Source: Pectinophora gossypiella
Taxonomy: Eukaryota > Arthropoda > Insecta > Lepidoptera > Gelechiidae
DNA: 64,000 bases
Reading direction: 5' to 3'
NCBI RefSeq assembly: GCF_024362695.1
Contig: NC_065406.1
Coordinates: 15,996,001 to 16,060,000 of the forward strand
Program-made: the position numbers and the translations under genes
Shown: positions 29,843-39,556 of the stretch, piece after piece
Layout: each line of letters starts with the position of its first letter
Numbering within the stretch: the stretch's first letter is position 1
Notes under the pieces: generated by a model
Told to the model about the DNA's origin: nothing
Seen by the model: only the letters and a program-made list of their open reading frames with translations
Database searches by the model: none

Positions 29843-31616
29843 CATATCGACGGGGAAGAAGCAAATACTCCTATCTTACACAGACCTAACTTTACAGGAG
29901 GAGGAAAAAGCTGAATAACTTTTTTGTTAATAATTATAGCGCGACGTCATGTTCTGAAGATAGTTTTGTTATTTCAAGAGACATTTTTTTAAACTAATAT
30001 TAATTTTGTATATATAGAGGAATTAAAGTTAATGTAAGTTAGAGCCTATTGGTTTCTGTGTTGGGTCGAAAGTTTTGACGTTAGACGGTTTTTCCACTTG
30101 CAATTAATCCTTCAAATTCCTATTGTTTGACTTATTTCTCTTTGTAAACTATTCACTGTAGCTTCAAAAACCTATTAATAATTAAAAAAAACAATAACTA
30201 TAAAACTAACGTAAATTATACATGATTTTGTAAGATAGGATGTATTGCTTTGAATGAATTTCAAATTATGTTCAAGTTAGGAGATATTATAAAGCAATGC
30301 CGCAACATTTAACTAGTAAATATTTAACTGTAAACTATTATAAAGCATGCAATATAATAACAAATAATCGTATTTAAAAAAAAATACTGAAACGACAGCT
30401 TTTTTAAAGAAAGTGCTACGCTTAGCATTTTTAATGAAAATAAACTTTGATCTTAAACAAGATTTAACAAATTATTTATTGATCATGATAAAGTAGGCAC
30501 CTTCGTTTTTTAATTGGCATTTAAAAAAAATATCAATATAGTACGAATTATATATTTATTAAGTCAATAATCAACTGAGATCAACACGTAGGTACTTATT
30601 AAAATCATTATCAATAGCCCGGTCAATAAAGGGGTTGTAGAGTATGTGGGAGGAATCCTATGATTTTTCTTCAGGAATGTGTTCCGGAACACATTCCTGA
30701 ATGTGTCCTTATTTATGGAGTTAACATAGTAAAAATTCCCACGTTTACATGGTGTCATTTCCGTAACTTAATGTTTACCAAACCATACAAAAATATAAAA
30801 TATCGATATTTTTGTACGGTATTATTGGTCGTTCGATTTACTTCTCACTTTTTATTCTAAATTCCTCTCCAAAATTAAAACTGTGGGAATTTTATTGACA
30901 AAAAGTTAATTATAAATAACCCAGTTATCCAATATCAAATAATTAACTTGTCAAACAATTTTTATTAATAACTGTCTTTAAAAAAATGTTTTGTGTTGCG
31001 GAATGGGTGTAGGTCAGAGATACCAATTTTGAGTTTTTAGCTGATATCTCAAAAACAATGCGTCCTAGAGAAAATAACTTTATATTAATTTAAAGAACAT
31101 TAAATTGTCTACAAATTTGTTAATTTAATATTTTTTTGATATTTCGCCCGTTTTCGAGCTACACGCTTAGGAAAAAAATAATTTAATATTAAAAAATTGT
31201 CTGTGATCGAATCACCCCAAAAAGTAGATCTTGGGTCCATCATCTCTTATTTTTGAAACAAAGACACATTTCGTGCCATGCCCATTGCCCATCATCATCC
31301 ATCGACCTCCATCATCTTCCATTAAACAAAAAGACTCATGCTTGATTCTGAAGATAGGAGCTATTATCGATTAAAACATGAGATAGGAGTTATTTATTTC
31401 TGTAGAAAGGAGATATTTTTATAAAAAATATTGCAACATATAAAATCTTTATTTTAAGAGCTATTTCTATTCATCGAAAATCACCCTAAAAGTAGGAAAT
31501 ATACAACGGAGATCTTGCCAGCCAACGTAAAATTAAATTTCGCAACGAACTACATCAAAAAGTCGATTTGCCTAAAAATGTAAGATAGGAGTATTTGCTT
31601 CTTCCCCGTCGATATG
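29843..31616. mobile_element. 1.77-kb element with perfect 37-bp TIRs
   Basis: Bases 29843-29879 (starting 'catatcgacggggaagaagc') are the exact complement of 31580-31616. The interior is AT-rich, has no long ORF and no transposase motif, and includes a perfect 30-bp palindrome at 30671-30700. It is therefore a non-autonomous DNA transposon or a large MITE. The target duplication is unclear because the termini contain palindromic 'atat'. Perfect arms point to recent movement or gene conversion. Confidence 0.85.
30671..30700. repeat. Perfect 30-bp palindrome
   Basis: TCAGGAATGTGTTCC joined directly to its complement with no spacer, inside the 1.77-kb element. It could be a dimeric protein-binding site or a cruciform. 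Confidence 0.9.
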
Positions 31617-31844
31617 GTATTTACTAATAATTACAAAAATACTTATCTGTATAAAAAAGGTTACCCTTTTTTGAATACTGTCAACGCCCTTCAGAGATAT
31701 GAAGCTTTACAAGTGAGACTGACTTGACAGCGCTACAAGTGACGTAATTAATTGCTCGCATTCAACGAATTTCATTCGCGCACCCGACTTGAAAAATAGA
31801 AGTGGGCGTTTTAACTTACTTATAAAATTCCTGAAAATTACTTT
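31617..31844. other. Unique stretch
   Basis: No gene recognised. Confidence 0.3.
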
Positions 31845-32067
31845 TTTTTGACGTGACTTATTGTAGATTTACCGCAGATGGAATTAACTAGTTGACCGGA
31901 CAAATGGTGAGCGCTGAAGACTCTCACCCGGTACAACGTTTAAGACAACGGGCTTGAGGGTGCCCAGTTGGGCGCGAACCTCGGCTCAGGGGGTCGTTTG
32001 AAAGGAAAAATATTTGAAAGAATTAATCGGCCCTAGTGGGTCGATAGCGATAAGCGCTGATTGAAGG
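31845..32067 (+). mobile_element. Rep-1 copy
   Basis: T-run, then 'gacgtgacttattgtagatt', 'gagggtgcccagttgggcgc' and 'gcgataagcgctgattgaag'. It breaks off directly into MITE-4 sequence. Confidence 0.75.
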
Positions 32068-32115
32068 TTTTATATGCGCAAATGTCAAACTGCAATATTT
32101 GATGAATTCATCTTA
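32068..32115. mobile_element. MITE-4 remnant
   Basis: 'ttatatgcgcaaatgtcaaa', 'ctgcaatatt' and 'gatgaattcat' match the reverse of the MITE-4 interior and arm at 13830-13890. Confidence 0.55.
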
Positions 32116-32254
32116 TAAGAAAATAAATAAATAAATAAATCTAGGCTTCGGTGTGGCCTTTTTAACCCCCCTGTAGTCAGCAAAGGTGCTTAAATGCTTT
32201 ATGTTACTAGCCCGTATTCGTGTAGCTAGTATTCGTGGTTCGGAAGACCCTATA

Positions 32255-32330
32255 AGACCACACAGGCGGGGTCGGTATCGGAATCCTGAAGTGTTTGATG
32301 TCGCGAGCTATTTGGCTGCTTCTATGGCAA
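32255..32330 (+). repeat. Rep-1 distal end
   Basis: 'cggggtcggtatcggaatcc', 'tgaagtgtttgatgtcgcga' and 'ttggctgcttctatgg'. This is the continuation of Rep-1 after an insertion of about 190 bp. Confidence 0.6.
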
Positions 32331-32703
32331 ATAAAACATAACAAATGTAAATAATGTACATTTTCCTTATTAATTTATCGCTGTTTATATTTTGATGTGG
32401 TCGTATTGTCACGTAAAAGGGTATTACGGTTACGTAAGGGCGTTACTTCACAACCCACACGATAGAAGGAGAAGGGATATTTCATTGTTCTTGGATCCTT
32501 TTATTATTTATTCCAACACAACAACACCAACACAACAATATTTTAACAACGTCTTATTTTTGGAAAATTTCCTCCCGTTCCATTCATTAACCATTCTTAA
32601 TTCATACCATAAACAACCAAATCCCCATTCATTATCCTTGTATTTTCTCTTACTTTCTATCAACCTTCTTTAGGGTTCGTTCGCCTCATTTTCCAACATA
32701 TAT
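32331..32703. other. Unique C/A-rich stretch
   Basis: 'acaacccacacgatagaagg' at 32450 is a SINE-2 tail scrap. The rest is pyrimidine-rich and unrecognised; the plus-strand frame 32392-32673 is compositionally biased and not believed. Confidence 0.35.
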
Positions 32704-33158
32704 ACAGGATGTTAGTGACATCGTAACGAATACTGAGGGGGATGATTCAGACCATGACTCTGAGTTAATCTAGTGGAATTTTCCGTCGCAAAATTCGTAT
32801 TTTTCTATAGTTTTTTTTTTCATCACCAGCCCATTAACGTCCCCACTGCTGGGGCACGGGCCTTCCCTATGGATGGATAGGGAGATCGGGCCTTAAACCA
32901 CCACGCGGGCCCAGTGCGGATTGGTGGTTATTAACGACTGCTAATGCAGCCGGGACCAACGGCTTAACGTGCCTTCCGAAGCACGGAGGAGTTCGAGATG
33001 AAAACTTTTTTTTTGTGGTCACCCATTCTATGACCGGCCTTTGCGAAAGTTGCTTAACTTCAACAATCGCAGACCGAGCGCGTTAACCGCTGCGCCACCG
33101 ACCTCCTCGGCTTAATCAGCCCTCTCAGTATTCGTTACGATGTCACTTACACCCCGTA
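32704..33158. mobile_element. MITE-1 unit (dimer locus 2) split by SINE-3
   Basis: The left part 'acaggatgttagtgacatcg' to the T-run at 32820 and the right part 'agtattcgttacgatgtcac' to 'cccgta' are separated by SINE-3. Part of the right half is missing. Confidence 0.8.
32821..33108 (-). mobile_element. SINE-3 inserted into MITE-1
   Basis: The minus strand has head 'gtcggtggcgcagcggttaa' and tail 'ccccagcagtggggacgtta'. Its CATCA end abuts the T-run of the MITE. Confidence 0.88.
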
Positions 33159-33185
33159 CATACAGGTAGCCATACAAGTAACTAT

Positions 33186-33412
33186 GGGTGTTAGTGACAC
33201 TCTAACGAATACTGAGGGGGATGATTCAGACCATGATTCTGACTTGATATTAAGTGGAATTTCCTGTTGGAAAATTCATGTTTTTTTGGGTTTTTTTAAA
33301 TTATTTTTCGTTCCATAATTTTGCGACGGAAAATTTTACTTGATATCAACTCAGAATCATGGTCTGAATAATCCCTCAAAGTTTTCGTTACGATGTCACT
33401 AACACTCTGTAT
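33186..33412. mobile_element. MITE-1, second unit of dimer locus 2
   Basis: 'gggtgttagtgacactctaa' to 'cgatgtcactaacactctgt'. Near-complete, with the 'catgattctga' and 'tcagaatcatg' subterminal arms. Confidence 0.85.
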
Positions 33413-34028
33413 AGTGTACGATTCCTACATCGCCAACCTGAGTAATATCTCACGACTGTGACTTCCAGCGCTTTACCAGCTTTGTTCGTGGCTAGCTCAT
33501 TGCCAGAGTTCCAAGCTACCTTAATACTACGACTTAGCTTAACGACAGCGGTTTTTGCATGGCACGAAAGTCATGAAATATGTGTTTAACATTGCTATCG
33601 TAACAGCTTAGTGTAAGCATGAAGTAGTAGCACTTCATACAAATTACCTCGTTTTCATAGACACTACACATTGACGATATCGTACGCAAATGTGTGTGAC
33701 GTTTGACGCACATATGATTGATTAATAAAGTCAGACCGAGGGGGGTGAGGTAAGCCTAGCAGCCGCTGTTGGGGAGCGGAGAGTTGCCTTTCTATACGTA
33801 TTATTCCTTATTATATGGTAGTAGTATTGGCGGGATTTGCGCGAGATATATTTTACTTATTTGGTACCGTGAGTCAAAATAATCATGCCACAGTCTGCAA
33901 CTACATAAACCATCAGTAGTTATATTTAAGGATTTTCAGTAAAAAAGATATACTTTTTTTAATTATAATAGCTAAAATAAAATAAGGAGGTGTAAGCAGA
34001 AATCATGACCAATTCTGGGTGTTAATGG
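33413..34028. other. Unique stretch
   Basis: No gene recognised. 'accgaggggggtgaggtaag' and 'tggggagcggagagttgcct' (33737-33792) form a GC-rich patch that looks repetitive in style but has no second copy here. Confidence 0.35.
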
Positions 34029-34432
34029 CATAAACAGCCCATATACGTCCCACTGCTGGGCACAGGCAGGCAGGCTGGGTTGTAGTTTGGCGATAGTATT
34101 AAAATGTATATGTATGTAATTTTGTTTATAAAAAAAAAGGCCTCCCCTCATTTAACCGGAGGGGGTATGGAACATACTCCATCACGCTGCTCCAATGCGG
34201 GTTGATGGAGGTGTTTTTACGGCTAATAGCCGGGACCAACGGCTTAACGTGCCATCCGAAGCACGGAATCATCTTACTTTTGGGACAATCAGGTGATTCA
34301 AGCCTGAAAAGTCCTTACCAAACAAAGGACAGTCTCACAAAGTGATTCTGACAATGTCCCCATCGGGAATCGAACCCGGTCCTCCAGATCGTGAGCCTAA
34401 CGCTCTAACCACTAGACCACGTAGGCTGTTAG
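34029..34432 (-). mobile_element. SINE-1 with ~70-bp A-tailed insert
   Basis: Full SINE-1 on the minus strand. The tail is interrupted after 'ctgctgggcacaggc' (34067) by a sequence ending in nine or more A's (34130-34138), after which 'ggcctcccctca' resumes. The A-run and repeated GGC at both joints fit a small retroposed insertion. Confidence 0.82.
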
Positions 34433-34435
34433 GGA

Positions 34436-34530
34436 GGGTGTTAATGACACCGTAACGAATTGAAATAGAAAGTCTAAATGATTCTTGTAAAAACGATGTT
34501 AGGTGTTTTTCTTGTCGGAAATGTTTAACA
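34436..34530. mobile_element. MITE-1 left part, diverged
   Basis: 'gggtgttaatgacaccgtaa' then 'aaatgattcttgtaaaa' and 'cttgtcggaaatg'. It is continued at 35101-35206. Confidence 0.6.
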
Positions 34531-34534
34531 TAAC

Positions 34535-34622
34535 AACATAACAAATACTGTATTACACAAACAGGAAAATACAAAACAAAAGAGAAATAGGACGAATACA
34601 ATAAGCGGCCTTATTGTATAAT
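34535..34622 (-). mobile_element. LINE-A 3' tail inside split MITE-1
   Basis: Minus strand 'ataaggccgcttattgtatt' to 'ttgtgtaatacagta'. Confidence 0.65.
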
Positions 34623-34689
34623 TAAGATTTTAAGCTGGACGAATATTTCAATGACAACATTTCATAATTCGATAAGTACTTCTATTTAT

Positions 34690-34815
34690 ATTTTTAATTT
34701 GTATTATCATTAATATTATTATAACAGTAACTTAAATATTGTATACCCTTGCGGCGGGACATAGCCGGTTAAGATGTATAATGCACCTATGATCCACAAT
34801 AAAAAATATCTTATC
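34690..34815 (+). repeat. Probable LINE 3' end
   Basis: 'gacatagccggttaagatgt', 'gcacctatgatccacaataa' and 'aaatatcttatctt' look like a retroelement terminus. Confidence 0.4.
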
Positions 34816-34985
34816 TTAAGTGTTTACTGTACCATAACAACAAACACGTAGTTCGATTTACATTGATGGATTTTAATAATTTGCCATTTTTGTTTTATTA
34901 GTTTAAAAATTTGGTTTTTAAGCGGCTTAAAGCACAATATGAAAATAAACACTAATAAGTAAATAAACTATAATAAGTAGTCGTT

Positions 34986-35087
34986 ACATGAGCAATGCCA
35001 GGGGCTTGTGGCGACTCAATCATAACCCTGACACCAGGGTTGATGAGGCTGGTATTCCACCTCACAACTCACAAGATAAGAAGAGGA
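34986..35087 (+). mobile_element. SINE-2 3' fragment inside split MITE-1
   Basis: 'gagcaatgccaggggcttgt', 'ccctgacaccagggttgatg' and 'ccacctcacaactcacaa'. Confidence 0.7.
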
Positions 35088-35100
35088 AGAAAATAAACGC

Positions 35101-35206
35101 TAACTTTTATGAATTTTATCAGCAAATTTCACTTGATACCGACTTAGAACCATGGTCTGAATCATCTCCCAAGGCTTTCGTTACAGTGCCACTAACACTG
35201 ATATAT
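35101..35206. mobile_element. MITE-1 right part, diverged
   Basis: 'aaatttcacttgataccgac', 'aaccatggtctgaatcatct' and 'gttacagtgccactaacact'. Confidence 0.6.
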
Positions 35207-35239
35207 CTTTATCTTGGATTTTTATAAAAGAAATATCAT

Positions 35240-35241
<2 letters not shown>

Positions 35242-35271
<30 letters not shown>
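35242..35271. repeat. (CT)n microsatellite
   Basis: Uninterrupted CT tract. Confidence 0.9.
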
Positions 35272-35274
<3 letters not shown>

Positions 35275-35310
35275 ATTTAAGAGCTGCGCTCTTGTCGGTG
35301 GAGTAATCGC
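35275..35310 (-). mobile_element. SINE-5 tail scrap
   Basis: 'tttaagagctgcgctcttgt' and 'cggtggagtaatc', the reverse of the SINE-5 tail. Confidence 0.45.
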
Positions 35311-35554
35311 CATTCCTCTCTTCTTCCCGCCAAAACCTTCACCTCCCGATACGACACGACCTGCACCTTCTCTTATATCCTATCCTATCCTTCTCCTTCT
35401 TTGTTCTACTCATATCAAAAGATGATATTTTCAAAGTTGCGGACCTACTGAACTGCAATGGAAGCATAAGGACTTCTTTCTTTGATGTATATACTAAGTA
35501 CAGAACTTCGTTCACAAAATGAGCTATCCGGCTAATTAGTTAATTGTCCAGCCA
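35311..35554. other. Unique pyrimidine-rich stretch
   Basis: Nothing recognised beyond 'tatcctatcctatcc' near 35380. Confidence 0.3.
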
Positions 35555-35612
35555 ATAAACTAATGCCCTCTCAGGCAAAACCTACAGTAAAACACGTCAA
35601 AAAAAGGAAACT
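35555..35612 (-). repeat. Rep-1 5' fragment
   Basis: Minus strand 'gacgtgttttactgtaggtt' and 'gcattagtttattggctgga'. Diverged. Confidence 0.5.
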
Positions 35613-35639
35613 CACGACTATAAAATATCACAATTAAGG

Positions 35640-35860
35640 TAGTCTGTACAATCAAAGAGCAAAAGTGCAGTCACTGAGCCTAGCGAATTATTTGTAAACA
35701 GTGGTGAAATTGTGAACCATTAGTTGTCATAATTATAAAATGTATGTTTTTCTAGGTATTTTGGTCTATTACAGAAACGACATGTAACCAGGAGGTCTTA
35801 ATTGGAACTAATTAATTTATTACTTTGCAAGAAACTGATTGGACTTTTGCACCATCGCAA
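35640..35860 (+). repeat. Rep-3 copy
   Basis: 'gtcactgagcctagcgaatt', 'gaaccattagttgtcataat', 'acgacatgtaaccaggaggt' and 'tactttgcaagaaactgatt'. A second copy is at 49535-49735. Confidence 0.75.
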
Positions 35861-35864
35861 GACG

Positions 35865-35995
35865 CACTAAGTACCAATACCTCACCGAGCTTTCTGTTAG
35901 ACCAGCGTGATAGGCGGTGAGTCGTATCGCCGTTAATAATAGCCAAGCTAACTGTGTTGGTGAAGAATTTCACAAAAGATTTCACACATTAAAGT
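35865..35995 (+). repeat. Rep-2 copy
   Basis: 'atcgcaagacgcactaagta', 'cctcaccgagctttctgtta', 'gaccagcgtgataggcggtg'. Directly downstream of Rep-3. Confidence 0.7.
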
Positions 35996-36411
35996 AAATT
36001 AATAAATCATTGATGCAAGCCCGATAACAAGGTTTGAACCAGCACTCCCCGTTTGAGAAGCAAGCCACAGAAACGCAGTGACGTAATCATAGCCCATTAC
36101 GTATAAATGTTAATCTTCCATACAGCTTACTACAATTTCGGGGAATGTGTGCCCAAGTAGCTTTTATATTCAAATTCGTACGACATAGTAACACGAATCG
36201 ATACCGCATTCGATACTCGATTCCATTTCCAGATAGCATCTCATATGCAGTAGAAATGAACTAACCAATAATTCGGTTTGTTAGATGTAGTCAACGTTTG
36301 ATTTCGTAATTTGGTATAATGAACTACGTATATGTTTACATTTACCAATAGCGGTTTCGACGGGTTTCGTGGATCTCATTATAAGCTGGCGTAATAGTAA
36401 CGACTTTGCAT
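35996..36411. other. Unique stretch
   Basis: 'agcccgataacaaggtttga' to 'gaagcaagccaca' (36019-36068) has a faint tRNA-like B-box flavour. No gene. Confidence 0.3.
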
Positions 36412-37421
36412 AAAAAAGCGGCCAAGTGCGAGTCGGACTCACCCATGAAGGGTTCCGTAACAGCAAGTAACATAATATAAAAGTAAATTACGGTTTACGA
36501 TTTATGATGTATTAAAAAAAACTACTTACTAGTAGTTTGCATGCTAATCTACATCATATATATTTTTTAGTTTTATCCTCCTCTTATTTTAGAAGTAACA
36601 GGGGGGGGGGGACACATTTTACCACTTTGGAAGTGTCTCTCGCGCAAACTATTCAGTTTAGACAAAAATAATATTAGAAACCTCAATACCATTTTGAAAG
36701 ACCTATCCATAGATACCCCACACGTATGGATTTGATGAAAATATTTTTTTGAGTTTCAGTTCTATGTATGGGAACCCCCAAAATTTATTGTTTTTTTTTT
36801 CTATCATTGCGTAAAAATCTTAATGCGGTTCACAGAATACACATATGGGTCGTTCTTCTTTTTTATCGACAATGATCTGTCCTTCGTTCTGCTTCTGATA
36901 AGTTATGTTTTAGAATTTTATTTCATGTTTTGATTGTCCAAAAATATAGTTATCTTATTATACTCAAAATACAAGCAAAATACTAATCGGTTCCTCAATT
37001 AGTTATTAACGTAGCTTGATCGTTTTTCACAAAATTCTGTGACAGAGTGGTAAATTGAAATGCTGTCTCCGATGAAAAGGGCCACTCTGTCACAATATTT
37101 TTTGGAATGCGCCTGCAAAGAAAAGTATGTTACCAAGATAAAGAGAACCACGAAATAGTCCTCTACAGACACATATTTATATGATGTTTTAAAATAATTA
37201 TTGGCGTTATAATTTTAAAGATGTTAAATCCGATAAATCGAGAAAATGTCTTTTTATTGTCGATAAAAAAGAAGAACGACCCATATTTATCAAGTTTCAA
37301 CACTATAGCTATTATAGTTTCGGAGAAAAGTGGCTATGACATACGGACGGACGGACAGACAGACATGACGAATCTATAAGGGTTCCGTTTTTTTCCATTA
37401 GGCTACGGAACCCTAAAAATG
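36412..37421 (+). mobile_element. Rep-K element
   Basis: Starts 'aaaaaagcggccaagtgcga', then 'gtcggactcacccatgaagg'; ends 'ggacggacggacagacagac', 'tataagggttccgttttttt' and 'ctacggaaccctaaaaat'. GGTTCCGTA near the start pairs with TACGGAACC at the end. An 11-G run lies at 36601-36611. No ORF was found. It contains the nested element at 36847-37282. Confidence 0.7.
36847..37282. mobile_element. 436-bp element with perfect 27-bp TIRs nested in Rep-K
   Basis: 36847-36873 (starting 'gggtcgttcttcttttttat') is the exact complement of 37256-37282, and both sides are flanked by ATAT (possible 4-bp target duplication). Interior arms 'tgtgacagagtgg' (37038-37050) and 'ccactctgtcaca' (37082-37094) are also a perfect inverted repeat. 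No ORF; a non-autonomous DNA element. Confidence 0.88.
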
Positions 37422-37494
37422 GTATAAATATTAGTGGTAATGGTATAAATGATAGTCGATGGATAAAGAGACAATGCAATTGAACAAATTTTGG

Positions 37495-37562
37495 CTTTAC
37501 AGGACTTGAATCCACAGCACTTATCAAGCCGCAACGAGCATGTTTAAACCATTACACCACCT
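37495..37562 (-). mobile_element. tRNA-like SINE head
   Basis: Minus strand 'ggtggtgtaatggtttaaac' resembles an A box and 'gtggattcaagtcctg' a B box. A related head is at 53818-53900. There is no cloverleaf good enough for a real tRNA. Confidence 0.45.
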
Positions 37563-37593
37563 CAATATTCAATATTTGCATCCTATGATGGGG

Positions 37594-37745
37594 TACATCA
37601 TCATCATCATTGGCCTTATACGTCTGTTTCAGTTGATTTATGACGTCATTGCCTCGAAGAAATGCACTTTCTTTCATGGCTGTGCAAGCCAATCCTAGAG
37701 CGGCAAACTCTACCGCACACTCTGCAAGCACTCACTCACACTCTC
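37594..37745 (-). repeat. Dispersed-style repeat with (ATC)n start
   Basis: 'catcatcatcatcattggcc', 'gattatgacgtcattgc'-like text and 'ctagagcggcaaactctacc'. Its style suggests a SINE read from the tail end, but there is only one copy in the window. Confidence 0.3.
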
Positions 37746-37748
37746 ACT

Positions 37749-37751
37749 CTG

Positions 37752-37788
<37 letters not shown>
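37749..37788. repeat. (CT)n microsatellite
   Basis: CT tract interrupted once by 'tt', preceded by 'cactctcactct'. Confidence 0.88.
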
Positions 37789-37954
37789 ATGGGGTACAAG
37801 TTAATAAGTTACATATGAGTTTCACATGAAAGGGTTTTCGGGCACAACAAAATAGAAGTTAAAAAGAGAGAAGGAAGCTTGAGAGGAGTAGCATGAAACA
37901 GAATCTCTAAAAGGTTTAATTTTCTGCATACAAATCACATAATTACCATACGAC

Positions 37955-38245
37955 TCATCATCTTCATAGCCGTTTATGCACGGTTTACCTAACCTGAAGA
38001 TTTGACAGATCCAATTTTATCGCAGAAGCGACTGCCCCTGCTTGACCTAGCAACCCGCGGAGGGAAACCAATACAGGTTAGGTCACATACCTCCGAAACT
38101 CAATTCTCAGGAATGCGAGTTTCCTCATGTTTTCTTTCACCACTGATCACGTGATAAATTTACGATCCAAGTATGAATTCGACGAATATTGGTTTAGCCC
38201 CGTTCTGGGATTCGAAACTGACACAATGCCCATACGACTCTATGG
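37955..38245 (-). mobile_element. SINE-4 copy
   Basis: 'gaagatttgacagatccaat', 'gcaacccgcggagggaaacc', 'ggttaggtcacatacctccg' and 'tggtttagccccgttctggg'. It is interrupted or truncated by MITE-5 near its head end. Confidence 0.75.
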
Positions 38246-38246
38246 G

Positions 38247-38378
38247 TGGTATTAATAAACTAATCTCAGCTTCAAGACTGCCCTCAAGATCATGTCAATA
38301 TGACAGTTCTTATACAAAACAGGAACTTGAGCATGATGTTGAGGGCAGTCTCAGCTGAGATTTGTTTATTAATACCAA
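38247..38378. mobile_element. MITE-5, ~130 bp
   Basis: 'tggtattaataaactaatct', 'cagcttcaagactgccctca' and 'agatcatg' pair with 'catgatgttgagggcagtct', 'cagctgagatttgtttatta' and 'atacca'. Arms are about 47 bp with few mismatches. Confidence 0.85.
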
Positions 38379-38389
38379 TCTATGTCCCA

Positions 38390-38713
38390 AATTCTCTAAC
38401 TTCCACAAACCCATTTAAGAGCCCAATAAATATTACGTAAACAAATCCCTAAGCCGCTATATCTCATTACTTATACTAACATAAGGGTTAGGTCGCAGAT
38501 GGTGTGAAAGGTTCGAGCCAGGAAATAAGGATTGTCGCACGGGCCCAGCCGTGAAAATATATTCCACGTTTTAATAAATTCCGTGATACAGAACAGGTGC
38601 CAGAGCGTTTTAAATATTCTTTAGGGGTCGTCTTCGCGTATATATTCTACATTCGCTTCTATGCACTGTACTTATATTTCTCATATAAGAACCCGATGTC
38701 ACTAGGAGAGTCC
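38390..38713. other. Unique stretch
   Basis: Nothing recognised. Confidence 0.3.
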
Positions 38714-38942
38714 GGAACTTCTTCTATCGTGTGGGTTTGTGAGGTGAATTACCAACCTCATCAAGCCTGGCGTCAGAGTTATTATTGAGCCGCCAAAGGC
38801 CCCTGACACGGCTCATGTAACGACTACGTACTTACATCAGTAAGTAGTAACCGGGACCAACGGATTAACGTGCCTTCCGAAGCACGGATCATCTTACTTT
38901 TTGGACAATCAGGTGATCAGCCTGTAATGTCCTAAACAAACT
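38714..38942 (-). mobile_element. SINE-2, 3' portion (split copy)
   Basis: From 'cttcttctatcgtgtggg' to 'gtcctaaacaaact'. It continues at 39760 after an inserted LINE. Confidence 0.88.
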
Positions 38943-39395
38943 TATTATAAAATTATTATTTACTGCATCCCTGTATGGGGTGGTGCCTTGAAAACGAAAT
39001 TCGCAGTAGCAGAAAGATCTCAAAGGGCTCTTCTTAAAGTTATGTATTTTAAGCCCCGGTTATACTCCACTGATCTATTGTACCTTGAATGTGATATATT
39101 AACAATTAGGAAACTTTATGTTCTATATACAGTTCTCAAAAGACATCAATCTGTTAAACCAGATCCCTCATATCTATTGAAAAGAATAAAAAGCAAAGTT
39201 ATACAGGCTGCTAGGGTGAAAACTAGTTTTGCGAGACGACAATATGATAGACAATCTGCACACTTATATAACCAACTCAATGAAAAACTAGAAATCTACT
39301 TCTTATCTAAATTCGAATGTAGAAAAAAGATTACTGCATGGCTCAAATTATTAGATTATAAGGAAATAGAAAAGCTTTTCGAATACTTGGTATAA
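38943..39395 (+). pseudogene. LINE ORF2 C-terminal fragment
   Basis: Open from the insertion junction to TAA at 39393-39395 (150 codons). The start reads YCIPVWGGALKTKFAVAERS then QRALLKVM, the thumb/C-terminal motif (C-x-P-x-WGG, Q-x-ALLK) of CR1/jockey-like LINEs. It ends in basic helical text (ITAWLKLLDYKEIEKLFEYL). No polymerase catalytic motifs remain. It is a different lineage from the element at 11471. Confidence 0.78.
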
Positions 39396-39446
39396 CACTT
39401 ATCCCTAATTAGTATTAGTGTAGAGGACCTAATTAGTGTCCTTGAC

Positions 39447-39465
39447 ACATACATACACACACAAA

Positions 39466-39550
<85 letters not shown>
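39447..39550. repeat. (CA)n microsatellite in LINE 3' UTR
   Basis: A long, nearly pure CA tract after a few variant units. It probably expanded within the LINE 3' UTR after insertion. Confidence 0.92.
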
Positions 39551-39556
<6 letters not shown>

